Origin: Epiperipatus broadwayi
Lineage: Eukaryota > Onychophora > Udeonychophora > Euonychophora > Peripatidae
Assembly: GCA_028023455.1 (NCBI GenBank)
Contig: JAQFVV010000355.1
Coordinates: 500,001-564,000 of the forward strand
Reading direction: 5' to 3'
Length of the DNA stretch: 64,000 bases
The notes under the pieces are model-generated. The model made no database searches. It saw nothing but the letters and a program-made list of their open reading frames with translations, and was not told where the DNA came from. Positions 37,230 through 46,899 of the stretch are shown here, piece by piece. Numbering within the stretch: position 1 is the stretch's first letter; each line of letters begins with the position of its first letter. The position numbers were made by a program, and so were the translations under genes.

Positions 37230-37965
37230 TCATCCATTCTTCCATTCCATTCTCTTCCTTGCCCACTTCCTCAATTCCACATAACCCCTTCCATCTCGTA
37301 TATCATCCAATAATGTCAATCTCTTCCGTCCTATCTTTTTATTTCCACTCACCATACCTTCCAAAACATCTTTCATTAAACTATAATCTTTTCTTAGTAT
37401 ATGTCCAATCCAGTTTCTCTTTCTCTCTTTGATACTTTCAATCAATCTTCTTTCCTCATTAACTCTTTTCAAAACTTCTTCATTTGTTATTTTATTCACC
37501 CAACTGATTTTTTCCATTTTTCTCCATATCCACATCTCAAAAGCTTCCAGTCGTTTTTTAATTCTATTACTCAATGTCCATGTCTCACAACCATACATTA
37601 ATACACTCCACACATAACATTTAATTAATCTTTTCCTTAATTCTCTTTCCATAGGTCCACAGAATATCTTCTTTCTTTTTACAAATGTCACCTTTGCCAA
37701 TGCTATTCTTCTTTTAACTTCATCTTCACTTCTTCCATCCTCACTCAACCAACAACCCAAATATCTAAATCCCTTCACCTGCTGCACCATGTCATCATGG
37801 ATTCCAATTTGCAGTCTTTTTGCATCTCTCCCTATCCATAAACACTTAGTCTTTTCAATATTAATCTTCATTCCATATGCCATACATCCCTCTTCCAATT
37901 TATTCAACATATTCTGAAGATCCTTTTCTTCCTCAGCAATAAGAGCCATATCATCTGCAAATCTT
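37230..37965 (-). pseudogene. LINE L-B, RT catalytic FADD motif, thumb and C-terminus
   Basis: A frameshift near 37970 leads into IKCIRFADDMALIAEEEKDL, containing the second and third catalytic aspartates. INIEKTKCLWIGR, FRYLGCWLSEDG and the C-terminal block VLMYGCETWTLSNRIKKRLE and WIWRKMEKISWVNKITNEEV follow. The frame stays open for 239 codons to a stop at about 37230, about 60 bp before the TGATGA tail. Confidence 0.9.
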
Positions 37966-37975
37966 ATACACTTTA

Positions 37976-38948
37976 TTACTCTCCAACATTTGCTCCTCCA
38001 CAGTCCAAATAATTATTTATCATATCTTCTAAATAAATATTAAACAAAACAGGTGACATACTACATCCTTGCCTAACTCCACTTTCTATATTCACTTCAT
38101 CCGTCTCATTACATCCAAATCTAACTCTTATTCTTTGCCCATTATACATATTCCATATCAATCGTCTTTCTTTCCAGAATACTCCTTTATCTCTTAAGAT
38201 AGACATCAGTTTATTCCAGCTTACTCTATCAAATGCCTTTTCTAAATCTACAAAACATATACCAATTCCTTTATCTCTTTCCATATATCTTTCTGCAATT
38301 GTCCTAACAATACCAATAGCATCTCTCGTGCTTTTCCCTTTCCGAAAACCAAACTGTTCTTCAGCAATATAATAGTCAACCTTCCCATAAATCCTTTGAG
38401 TTAAAATCCTCAATAACACCTTAGAAACATGAGACAATACACTTATTGTCCTATACTCTTCACATTTAACAGCTTTCTTCTTTTTTAGCAATTGGAATCA
38501 CTATAGTTCTTAAAAAATCTTCAGGCCAAACTCCACTATTATATATCAAATTGCAAAGTCCAACTATTTCCTTCATAGTAAATTCTCCCATTTCTCTCAA
38601 AAATTCTATAGGTACTGCATCAAATCCAATAGCCTTACCATTCTTCATTTGTGCGATTGCCTTTCTTACTTCATCTGGCAGTATGTCCATACCTCTATCA
38701 TCCATTGCAACATCTTCTTCATTTTCAAGTTCATAACTAATTAAATTATTTCCTCTACTAAACAGATACCGAATATATTCTTCCCATCTTTTTAATATAT
38801 CATTACTATCGGTTAACCTTCTTCCATTCTTATCCGCAATCTCACTTGCTACCCATGTCTTTTTCTCCCAAGAAATACTTTGTATTCTATCAAATGCTAG
38901 ATCATATCTTTTCATCTGTTGAAACCTTTCTATCTCTTTACATTCTTG
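37976..38948 (-). pseudogene. LINE L-B, reverse transcriptase fingers and palm
   Basis: ORFs 38915-38466 and 38491-37976 join across a one-base shift in an A/G-rich tract (about 38470-38490). Motifs in order: GKAIGFDAVPIEFLREMGE; IVIPIAKK; EEYRTISVLSHVSKVLLRIL; EEQFGFRKGKSTRDAI; CFVDLEKAFDRVSW, with the first catalytic Asp; and GVRQGCSMSPVLFNIYLEDM. The fold and residues are those of an active RT, broken only by frameshifts. Confidence 0.9.
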
Positions 38949-39675
38949 AGATCGGAAGAGCGTCGTGTTTTGCTAAATCTGTTTCTCTTCTTAATTCATT
39001 ATTAAATTTCCTATATTCCTTTTGCCCTTCTTCAGTATTTATATTCTTCCACCTTCTCCGCACTTCCATCTTTTCCAACATACCTTCAGTTATCCAAGGT
39101 CTTTTAGCTTTTCTCGCACGAATAATACCTATTTCATTTTTTGCTATTTTCAAGAATCCCTCTTTAATTCTATTCCAACACTCATCAGAGCCATTAATAT
39201 AGTTCCCATCCTGAACAATTCTTTTAAATTCACCCTCACATATTAAACCAAATTTTCCTTTTTCCATTTGTCTCAATTTATCCAAGTCCCATCTTGTGTA
39301 TCTTTTCCCTCTTTTAATTCTTTTTAAACTTAACTTTAATTTAGCCATCACCAAATTATGATCCGAATCTATATCAGCACCTGGCAAAGCATGTGAACCC
39401 TTAACAGCATTCTTATATCTATTCTGAATCAGTATATAATCAATTTGATAACGTTCTTTGTTACCTGGAGCTTTCCATGTATACAATCTTCTAATATGAT
39501 TTTTAAAGCAAGTATTTGAAATGACAAACCCATTCTCTTTACAAAATTGTACAAGTCGACTACCCCTTTCATTTCTTTTCCCAATACCATAATTTCCAAC
39601 AATTTTCTCTTCCCTACCTTTCCCACAACAGCATTCCAATCCCCCAATAGCAATATACATGCATTTTTCCTTCAC
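38938..39675 (-). pseudogene. LINE L-B, endonuclease end and linker, cut off by adapter sequence
   Basis: The open frame contains IDYILIQNRYKNAVKGSH and IDSDHNLVMAKLKL, the SDH catalytic block, then a basic linker ending ELRRETDLAK. The reading then runs into HDALPIS, which is the translation of Illumina adapter sequence, and stops. The true continuation, in another frame, is seen immediately after the adapter (QECKEIERFQQ). The apparent C-terminus here is therefore an assembly artefact. Confidence 0.9.
38949..38968. other. Illumina TruSeq adapter sequence embedded in the assembly
   Basis: The 20 bases AGATCGGAAGAGCGTCGTGT match the start of the common Illumina universal adapter (reverse complement) exactly. 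They sit in the middle of a conserved LINE coding region and shift its frame. This is contamination or mis-assembly, not biology; the real bases at this point are unknown. Confidence 0.97.
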
Positions 39676-40205
39676 ATTGAATGCTTTCTTCTATCTTCTC
39701 ATACATTTCATCAATTTCACTATCATCATGAGTACTAGTTGGCATATAAACTTGTACAATTACCAAATCCCTAGGACTTGCATTTATTCTCATCACCATC
39801 AGTCTATCATTAATACCATCAACCTTTGCCACACTATTCCATATTTTCTTCCTCACAGCAATGCCAACTCCATTAATTGATCTATCACCACCTGAATAAA
39901 ACAACTTTACATCTCCACTACTTACTTCTCCACATCCCTCCACCTCACTTCACTTAATCCCATTACATCAATATTATTCAAATTCAACTCTCTTTTCAAA
40001 TTCTCCAATTTCCCACTTTCCTCAAAGATCTAACATTCCACGTTCCAATTCTCAGTGTATCCCCTCTCAATGAATTATATTTATGAGGATTTCGCAGGTT
40101 GACGACCTGAGTAGCCTCATGTCCACTCCTGCCGGGCAAGACACCAAAGTTATTCTTAACTAAGGTCTCAACACCAAACGTAATGATTTCTGTAGACATA
40201 CTCAT
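39429..40205 (-). pseudogene. LINE L-B, N-terminus and AP endonuclease
   Basis: Reading starts at 40205 (MSMSTEIITFGVETLVKNN...). LRIGTWNVRSL (about 40060-40030) is the first endonuclease block, with the active-site Asn. A frameshift near 39990-39945 leads into GVGIAVRKK and VIVQVYMPTSTHDD (39943-39614). A further shift gives LLGDWNAVVG (about 39650-39620), the GDxN catalytic block. The domain cleaves target DNA to prime reverse transcription. All expected blocks are present, but in three frames. Confidence 0.85.
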
Positions 40206-40650
40206 AATAAAACAAGGGAATTATAAGACAAAGTGGTTTCCCGTTGCCTTCTTTGCCCAGCAATAACCTCTATAATAGGCTTAGTGCACTAGTCAAATCC
40301 CATAAAATGAAAATCCAACTACCGCTCTCCTCATCGTTGTCACCTCTAGTGATCTTCCGCTGACTTGGAAGAAATGCCGTTGCTGACCCAGCACCCAGGG
40401 GTGTTGACTTATTTAATGGCGGTCAACACTCGCCATTATACATCCAGTCATAGAATTGTGGCACTTTATAGAAGTAGACACGCCACTGTCTCCTTCACCA
40501 CTTCCTGATAGTGAATGTTGTCCCATTGTCAGCGACTGCTTATTTACAGTACTCTGCTTATTCGCAGCTAACCTTCATATCTGAAGGCCATGCCCCTATC
40601 CGCAACCTGGGGACGCTCTGGGTGGCATGGGACCCATGCCTTATTCCCAG
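40206..40650 (-). other. LINE L-B 5' untranslated region
   Basis: GC-richer sequence upstream of the pol start, including AAGGCAACGGGAAACCAC (about 40250-40230) and GGCATGGGTCCCATGCC (an inverted motif, about 40640-40622). It ends exactly at the TSD. It presumably carries the internal promoter of the LINE; no promoter element could be named. Confidence 0.6.
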
Positions 40651-40660
40651 AATATTCTTA

Positions 40661-41153
40661 TATATATATATAAGTAATGGCTTCCCTTGGTAATTTAACT
40701 TTTAAGAATTTGGTGATCTGAGATGCATGATGGATATGTAGAAGAATTAATGATTATAGTGAAAATCTGAGGAATAAAAAATAAATTGTGTAAAGAAGTC
40801 ATTTGCAGTCATGATACTATAATTGATTAGTAATAATAATGTGGAAGGCTGAAACAAGAACAAAAGAAAAATGATAAAAGGTGATAATTGGTTTGTTTTG
40901 ATCTAAGTTCAATATTTTAAATATGTGCAAAGGAGATTTTGTTGTATTAGTATGCCAATAATAGCAGCAGCAGTGATAGTAAATGAAAAATTGGTTTAGT
41001 CAAATTTGCAGAGATAAATTTGCTAAGTCTTAGAATTTATTTGATGTTATGGCTCAGTGCATGATTATTTGTCAGTACAAGACTACTGTTTGGAGTTTAA
41101 TATCCCTTAAACTGGCTACTGTAATTTTTAAGTTTGATGCATTTATTAATGAC
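40661..41153. other. AT-rich sequence, nothing recognised
   Basis: No features supported between the LINE and the palindromic element. Confidence 0.5.
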
Positions 41154-41306
41154 ACTATACATTACATGATCACCATTTCTTATGCCTGCTCATAACTGTT
41201 ATTAATTAAACAGGCAAAACTATATGTATTGCCACTGAGTGCAAGCCAGAGTAATCAATGGGATGCCAAAAGGCTTGTGCATAAAATCCCCATCTAGTGC
41301 CTACTC

Positions 41307-41365
41307 ATCCAATATCACCAGACTAGGTTCTAGCTTGTGGTCTTCGTCAGTGAGGAGCCTTGGAT
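41307..41365 (-). ncRNA. Degenerate hammerhead copy in the opposite arm
   Basis: The minus-strand reading keeps ATCCAAGGCTCCTCA, CTGACGA and CTAGTC, but GAAA has become GAAC and stem II is GAC/GCT with one mismatch. Stem I keeps TTGGAT and TGGTGA. It is probably inactive because A15.1 is lost. Confidence 0.6.
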
Positions 41366-41716
41366 CTGAGAGCACTGCACCTAGATCTTAGGATCTAATG
41401 CAACCCTCCAGAAGTCATCTTTTATCTCTACTTAACTACAAAACTATGAGTTTTAAATTGAAAACACTATATTTTCAATCCAAGCTCAGTAGTTTATATA
41501 GTCATATAATTCTGAACTCATTTCAGTGCCTATACATTTTAGTATCTTTTGGTTGTTTAATAACCAGTCACCACTATCCAATTAGGCAGGATTGGTTTTA
41601 AGCCAATAAACATCACATGATTACCATTTCTTATGCTTGCTCATAACTGTTATTAAAACAGGCAAAACTCTATACATATTGCATTAGATCCTAAGATCTA
41701 GGTGCAGTGCTCTCAG

Positions 41717-41775
41717 ATCCAAGGCTCCTCACTGACGAAGGCCACAAGCCAGAAACTAGTCTGGGGATATTGGAT
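41717..41775 (+). ncRNA. Type I hammerhead ribozyme (best copy)
   Basis: Core: CTGACGA (41732-41738) fits CUGANGA. GAAA (41752-41755) is present. Stem III is the minimal A-C/G-U helix closed over TA, ending in GTC (41759-41761), with cleavage predicted after 41761. Stem I pairs ATCCAA (41717-41722) with TTGGAT (41770-41775) and TCCTCA (41726-41731) with TGGGGA (41762-41767), with internal loop GGC/TA between. Stem II pairs GGC (41740-41742) with GCC (41748-41750) over CACAA, above an A/A opposition. The short stem III and stem I internal loop match the design of retroelement hammerheads. Activity is inferred, not shown. The A/A at the base of stem II is unusual and may weaken it. Confidence 0.7.
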
Positions 41776-42166
41776 GAGTAGGCACTAGATGGGGAATTTG
41801 TGCACGAGCTTTCTGGCATCCATTGATTACTCTGGCTTGCACTGAGTGGCAATACATATATAGAGTTTTGCCTGTTTTAATAACAGTTATGAGCAAGCAT
41901 AAGAAATGATGATCATGTGATGTTTATTGGCTTAAAACCAATCCTGCCTAATAGGATAGTGGTGGCTATGGTTATTAAAGAACCAAAGACACCAAAATGT
42001 ATAGATACTGAACTGAGTTCAGACCTATATGACTATATAAACTACTGAGCTTAGATTGAAAATATAGTGTTTTCAATTTATCTCATAGTTTTGTAGTTAA
42101 GTAGAGATAAAAGGTGGCTACTGGGGGGTTGCATTAGATCCTAAGATCTAGGTATAGTGCTCTCAG

Positions 42167-42224
42167 ATCCAAACTCCTCACTGATTAAGGCCACAAGCCA
42201 AAAACTAGTCTGGGGGTATTGGAT
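42167..42224 (+). ncRNA. Degenerate hammerhead copy in the right arm
   Basis: The stems are conserved (ATCCAA/TTGGAT, TCCTCA/TGGGGG, GGC/GCC over CACAA), but the core reads CTGATTA instead of CUGANGA, and AAAAA replaces GAAA. Loss of G8 and G12 should abolish activity. Confidence 0.6.
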
Positions 42225-42342
42225 GAGTAGGCACTAGATGGGGATTTTATGCACAAGCCTTCTGTCATCCATTGATTACTCTGGCTTGGACTGAGTGGCA
42301 ATATGTATAGAGAGTTTTGCCTGTTTTAATGACTATACATTA

Positions 42343-43044
42343 TAATAGAAAAATTCTTCATTGAACTTATTTTAAGATTAAAAGCAACATTCTAAGAACT
42401 CATTTTATTATTTCTATTGATATTCTTTATGACTTGTATGTGAGTATCATGTACATTTGAATTCTTTTGTTGTTGTTGACTAGAGTAGGCTACATTGATT
42501 AATATTTTCTCCATTGATAAATGTTTTGTCATCAGAGGATTTACAATATTTTGAATACGAATTTAATGTTTTAAAACTTTGCGTATTGGATTCTTATAGT
42601 AAATCAATATAGCACTAACAACGCAATAACGCAAAGCTAATGATGTGCAGTATTTTATTAAATCATACGCTGAGCGCTGTCAAGCGACACGGCTCTCATA
42701 TTAAATAAAATCTGATATTGTCCCATTATTTAATTTTTTCCAGTTTATGCAATATTTCTTTGCCTTATCATGATATAGACAGGTAGGTGGCTAAATAAAA
42801 GACTACCATCAAATGATAACTTAAATGTATAACCAAAGACTTAGTAAACTCTGCTTCTTTATTATTGGCTGGTGCTTTGATATGTCTCATCCAGTCGGTT
42901 CACTATTCTTCTTTGCCTTTTTTAGTACAATTATAGGTGAAATGTTTGAATTGTTTTTTTGTTTTTTTTTTTGGGTTTTGTGGATTTTGGTTTATTTATA
43001 TCCCTGCAGTGTTTATTTAAGAAAAAAACTTATTCTTTATGCTA
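42343..43044. other. AT-rich sequence, no gene seen
   Basis: A small CpG-bearing patch (CATACGCTGAGCGCTGTCAAG, 42664-42684, quoted without its flanks) is not recognised. Overlapping hydrophobic ORFs at 42825-43168 are chance readings that run into the LTR. Confidence 0.4.
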
Positions 43045-43131
43045 TGTACAAATGCCCCAATATTGCCGTCATAAGCGAGGTGAACAGACAAGGAGAAATA
43101 AATTAGTTAAGACAAGAATTACTATGAATAT

Positions 43132-43921
43132 CATCATCATCAACCATTATCAATCCACTGCAGGATGAAGGTCTCTCCAAGTTCAATCCATCTTCTTCGA
43201 TCTTTAGCTTCTCTTCTCCATAACACCCCTGCACACTTTCTTATTTTATCCATCCATTTCACATATTTCTGGGTCTTTTATAATCTCTTGGAATCCAGTT
43301 TAAGATTTCAATTGTCCATCTATTACCATCTCTTCTAGCAATATGTCCAGCCCAACTTCACTTCAGTCTTAATTTTTTCAATGAGGTCAGTAACATCTGT
43401 TTGTTCTCTTAGCCGTATATTGTGTTTTTGATCTCTTCATGTTACTCCCAACATGCATCTCACCATACTTCTTTGAGTGATCTAAAGTCTCTGTATTGCT
43501 CTTCTATTAAATGTCCAAGTCTCAGATCCATAAGTAAGAACTGGTAAAACACATTTATTAAAATCTTCCTTTTCAAACACATAGGGATATTTCCTTTTAA
43601 TATCAAGTTATTTCTAGCAAAATCACTACAACCAAGCTTAATTTTATGCTTAATTTCATCCATTACGTTTCCATCTGTATTAATAAACTGACCAAGGTAT
43701 TTGTAAGTTAACTTCTAACTCATCATAATCGATCTTTATTTTCATATTTTGAGAAAAATGTTAAAAGGAAATGGACATAGAAGCATCCAAATGAAGGTAC
43801 AGCAGAACTGGATTACATTTTAACTAACAGAAAATGCATATTTCAAGATTGTAATGTTCTTAAGGCTTCTAAGAGGAATCAAAGGCTTTTTTTTCAGTTA
43901 ATAGCAAACTCCTTTACCGCC
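43132..43921 (-). mobile_element. LINE family L-A insertion with twin-priming inversion
   Basis: The insertion is flanked by ACTATGAATAT (43121-43131) and ACTACGAATAT (43922-43932), an 11-bp TSD with one mismatch. From 43132 to about 43758 it is the minus-strand 3' end of the L-A LINE (tail CATCATCATCAACC; homologous to 4250-4890). From about 43759 to 43921 the orientation flips: the plus strand reads LDYILTNRKCIFQDCNVL, the end of the endonuclease domain. A 5' inversion inside a single TSD is the signature of twin priming during target-primed reverse transcription. Confidence 0.85.
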
Positions 43922-43977
43922 ACTACGAATATATCCTATTTTATTTACTGCAATTACAAATATTAGTTTGAGCTTGC

Positions 43978-44118
43978 AAATACTGGGCCCTAAGGCGTAC
44001 GAAAACATAATAAGACCGATGCAAAAATACTGGGCCCTAAGGCGTACGAAAACATAATAAGACCGATGCAAAAATACTGGGCCCTAAGGCGTACGAAAAC
44101 ATAATAAGACCGATGCAG
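43978..44118. repeat. 47-bp triplication inside the left LTR
   Basis: TACTGGGCCCTAAGGCGTAC starts at 43981, 44028 and 44075, three identical 47-bp units in all. The right LTR has one copy of this segment (near 49670), so the expansion followed insertion. Identical copies point to a recent event or to an assembly artefact. Confidence 0.9.
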
Positions 44119-44437
44119 CCTACAATTGTCTCTAGGTCCATTTTTACACCTTCAGTGGTGGAGTTCACTGGGTTTCCGTAGTCTCATCTTAACCAGTTCC
44201 TACGATGCGTGTGTGTTTGACTGCTGAAGTATCCCGTCTCCTTTTTCATTTCTTTTATAGTTTTTATTAATGGAATGTTTTAGAACTGATTAATTATAGC
44301 TGTTATTGTTCTTAAGTAATCTGCAAATTAAATTTCTTCTTGCACTAAATAGTTTCTAAATCTGGAATGCTTATCTTTACTAGGTTTTTATTTAATTAGT
44401 AACATTCCAATTTGTGTACAAAGTTTGTTATTTTTTC

Positions 44438-45530
44438 GGTACTCATCTTATAGCTAAAGACGTCGTTCTATGGCGTGGTTTTCGTGCTAAAACACATAAA
44501 AATGCTGTTTCCGCGGCCGACACGTTCAAACCTGCGTTTTCTATAATACAACTTTTTTGTTGTGCTACAGAATGCAGGCCGCTATGTCGCGTTGCAGTAC
44601 AGCATGTATGTCGCTAAGCAGCAATTACATTTTCCGAATTCGCACAGTTTATAAAATAGTTACGGCTTGATGAGAGAGTTTGTATTTGAATTGGATGGAA
44701 ATGTTGTTTTCATTGGATTTGTTGAAGAGTTTTTACAACGTACTGTATTGAAGTTTTAATTGGGAAAATGTGAAATATCTATGTTTTTAGTGAGTTGCAA
44801 TTAGGTAACGCATCAAGTAACGTACTGTTCTTAACATTCCACGAGACAAAGAAGAGCGGTATCAAAAAAATATACAGTAAGAAAAGTACAAATATACACG
44901 ATTTTTTGTAAATTTCATAAAAAGCAAATATTATAAACATGTTTAATAAGTAAAGAACACATTTATATGTGTTTGTTGTTCTTTAAAAAAGTTTGAGTTT
45001 CTTTATTTTGTCCGGATGCCGGTTACGATTTTGAATTTTTTTGATTTTAGCATTACAAACAATAGAACATTAACCCTAAACCGAACCGTAACAACTTTTA
45101 CTTTTTATTGTCATTCTATTTGAAGTAAAAAATATCCGTAATATCTCTTTTTACTTAAACAACAAAAAAAAAAATAGTCATAACACAAGTAAAAAAATAT
45201 CCGATAGAAAATTGATAAAAAAAAAAGCCGTAACACAATCCGATAGAAAATGTATAAAAAAAAGCCATAACACAATTAAAAAAATGTATGATAGAAAAAC
45301 ACGAATCAAATTTTAATTGGTTGATTTTATTTTACATTTATTATTATCATTTAAATTGTATACGTTAATAAAAAATAATATTTATAAAAGACAATTTTTT
45401 TTATTTTTTATTTTCGCATTACAAAATAGGACAGAAAAATTATTATAATCAACGGCCCAGGAATGGTCATATTTTATAGTTATAACGTGAAAACAGCACC
45501 ATCCAACGGCATCTTTATAATACAAGCACC
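44438..45530. mobile_element. TIR DNA transposon, non-autonomous, 1093 bp, 8-bp TSD
   Basis: ATTTTTTC flanks the insert exactly (44430-44437 and 45531-45538), and the sequence before and after joins to match the uninterrupted right LTR. The left terminus GGTACTCATCTTATAGCTAA and the inverse of the right terminus GGTGCTTGTATTATAAAGAT are imperfect TIRs that remain similar over about 45 bp (both reach a GTTTTC block). No transposase ORF. An 8-bp TSD with GG-starting TIRs could fit Merlin, MULE-like or hAT-related groups; I do not assign one. The 67-codon ORF starting at 44414 is a chance reading. Confidence 0.8.
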
Positions 45531-45699
45531 ATTTTTTCTTTCTTTAATAATTACTCTCTACACATGTATATATATTCGTTAACCATATTTATACTCCACT
45601 ATGTATGTAGCACCTCATCCGCTTCAGAAATTAATACTTCTGAAGTCTTATGTAGTCTTTTAGGTACAGTGTTTATTTTTTAATCCTTTGTGATCTCCG

Positions 45700-46860
45700 T
45701 CATGTTTTCTTTTTGACTGTAATGCTTCCGTCTTCCTTTGTTTCCAGACCATCCGATTTCTCTTCACATTTCGGAATGTGTTGCACTGTAATATTTCCGG
45801 TTTGCTCTGGTTCCTCTTCCTGATGTCTAACATGATTTAGATGTTTCGCATGGTTTTCCGTTTTTGTCTCGACAAGTACTATTTGTTTTGACAGGTTTTC
45901 TTTTATTACAGCTTTCACCTAGTACTTTCCGATAACGTTACTGACCCAAACTTTTTCGCCTTCAGTGAATTTAAAATCTGCGCTGTTGTTTTCGTCACTC
46001 ACTCATAGAATTCTGACCTGGGTGGAGTAATGATAATATTGTGCGGAGTTTTCGTCCGAAAATTAATTCTGCAGGCGATTTACCTGTACTACACGGAGTA
46101 CTATGTTAAAACAGTAAGGCAGAATATAGGGTTTCCCGTATATTGGCAGTACCTTTGTATAGGGTTTGCTTTAGCGTTTGTACTGCTTTTTCTACAATAC
46201 CATTGGACTCCAGGTGATATGTGGCCATGGATATCTAATTCCCCATTCTCTTAGAGAATCTTTGAATTTAGTGGACGTAAAACTGGTACCATTATCTGAT
46301 TCTACTGTTTCAGGAAAACCGTGGAAAGTAAAAATTTCCTTCAGTTTTGCTACTGTTTCTTCGATGCTCGTATTTTTTACTACTCTGTACTCAGTCCACT
46401 ATGAGTACGAGTCGATCACCAAAAATATGAAGCCATGAAATGGTCTAGTGTGATTGATGTGAAATACAGCTCCACACCTTTTCAGCTACAGGCCAAGCAA
46501 CATTTTTTCTCTTTCAAATTTGCATTCATTTGGCCATTATCCCATGATTTCACAAATTTTTCTATCTCCGGTATTTATGGCGGGCTACCATATGTAACTT
46601 TGAGCAAGTGCTTTCGCACGTACTATCCCAGGATGACCTTGATGAATTAGGTGAAGAATTTTGCTATGTCCACTACTCTGTATTAATACTCTATCATCCA
46701 TTAGTATACATCCTTTGTGTATGGACAGTTTTTCTCTTATGTCCCCTAAAGCTTTTATATCAGGCCGACTTTTGGACCAGCCTTTGCACTTTATTAACTG
46801 TTTATAACGCTGATCAGCTTTTGTCCAACTAGCCACCTTTTCACTGTCTATTACCTCATT
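45700..46860 (-). pseudogene. Gypsy integrase
   Basis: The zinc-binding N-terminus is recognisable by HLIHQGHPGIVRAKALAQSYIW (given here as part of 46836-46585; the His pair is intact). The catalytic core appears in later frames: FLVIDSYS, with the first Asp, and VESDNGTSFTS, with the second Asp (about 46310-46280). A C-terminal tail with KVWVSNVIGKY and NHAKHLNHVRH follows, ending at 45700. Multiple stops. Confidence 0.85.
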
Positions 46861-46899
46861 ATTCCAATTATCTATATAGTTAATGGTTGGATCGTTTTC

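Larger units (their letters stand above)
37159..40660 (-). mobile_element. Near full-length LINE (family L-B), 3482 bp, with 10-bp TSD
   Basis: The insert 37169-40650 is flanked by AATATTCTTA at 37159-37168 and 40651-40660. The 3' end, at low coordinates, is a TGATGATGATGA tail. The 5' end holds about 450 bp of untranslated sequence (40206-40650) and then one pol frame with AP endonuclease, reverse transcriptase and a C-terminal domain. Few frameshifts separate the parts, so the insertion is comparatively young. It is a different family from the L-A LINEs at 4, 16 and 43 kb. Confidence 0.9.
41154..42342. mobile_element. Palindromic repeat family B, compound copy with 11-bp TSD
   Basis: ACTATACATTA occurs at 41154-41164 and 42332-42342 around a 1.17-kb insert. 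The left half (from about 41210) and the right half (to about 42325) are inverse to each other, with a further inverted unit in the middle (41670-41880). Hallmark blocks are AGGCAAAACTC, CACTGAGTGCAAGCCAGAG, GCACTAGATGGGG, TGCTCTCAGATCCAA and the tail CATGATCACCATTTCTTATGC. Three hammerhead-like units lie inside, at 41307-41365 (-), 41717-41775 (+) and 42167-42224 (+). No ORF. The TSD length differs from that of the copy at 62.7 kb, which argues for retroposition rather than cut-and-paste transposition. Confidence 0.85.
43045..45612 (-). repeat. Gypsy left (3') LTR, interrupted
   Basis: It aligns along its length with the right LTR (starts ACAAATGCCCCAATATTG against ACAAATGCTCCAATATTG; ends TTCGTTAACCA...ACTATGTATGTAGCA). 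It is interrupted by a LINE fragment (43132-43921) and a TIR element (44438-45530) and contains a 47-bp triplication. Just outside, in the element's sense, lies the purine-rich GAAGCGGATGAGG (inverse of 45613-45627), a plausible polypurine tract. Confidence 0.85.

Noticed and set aside
39429-39943. Plus-strand ORFs over the LINE (for example 39547-39738)
   Set aside because: They are antisense shadows of the minus-strand endonuclease reading.
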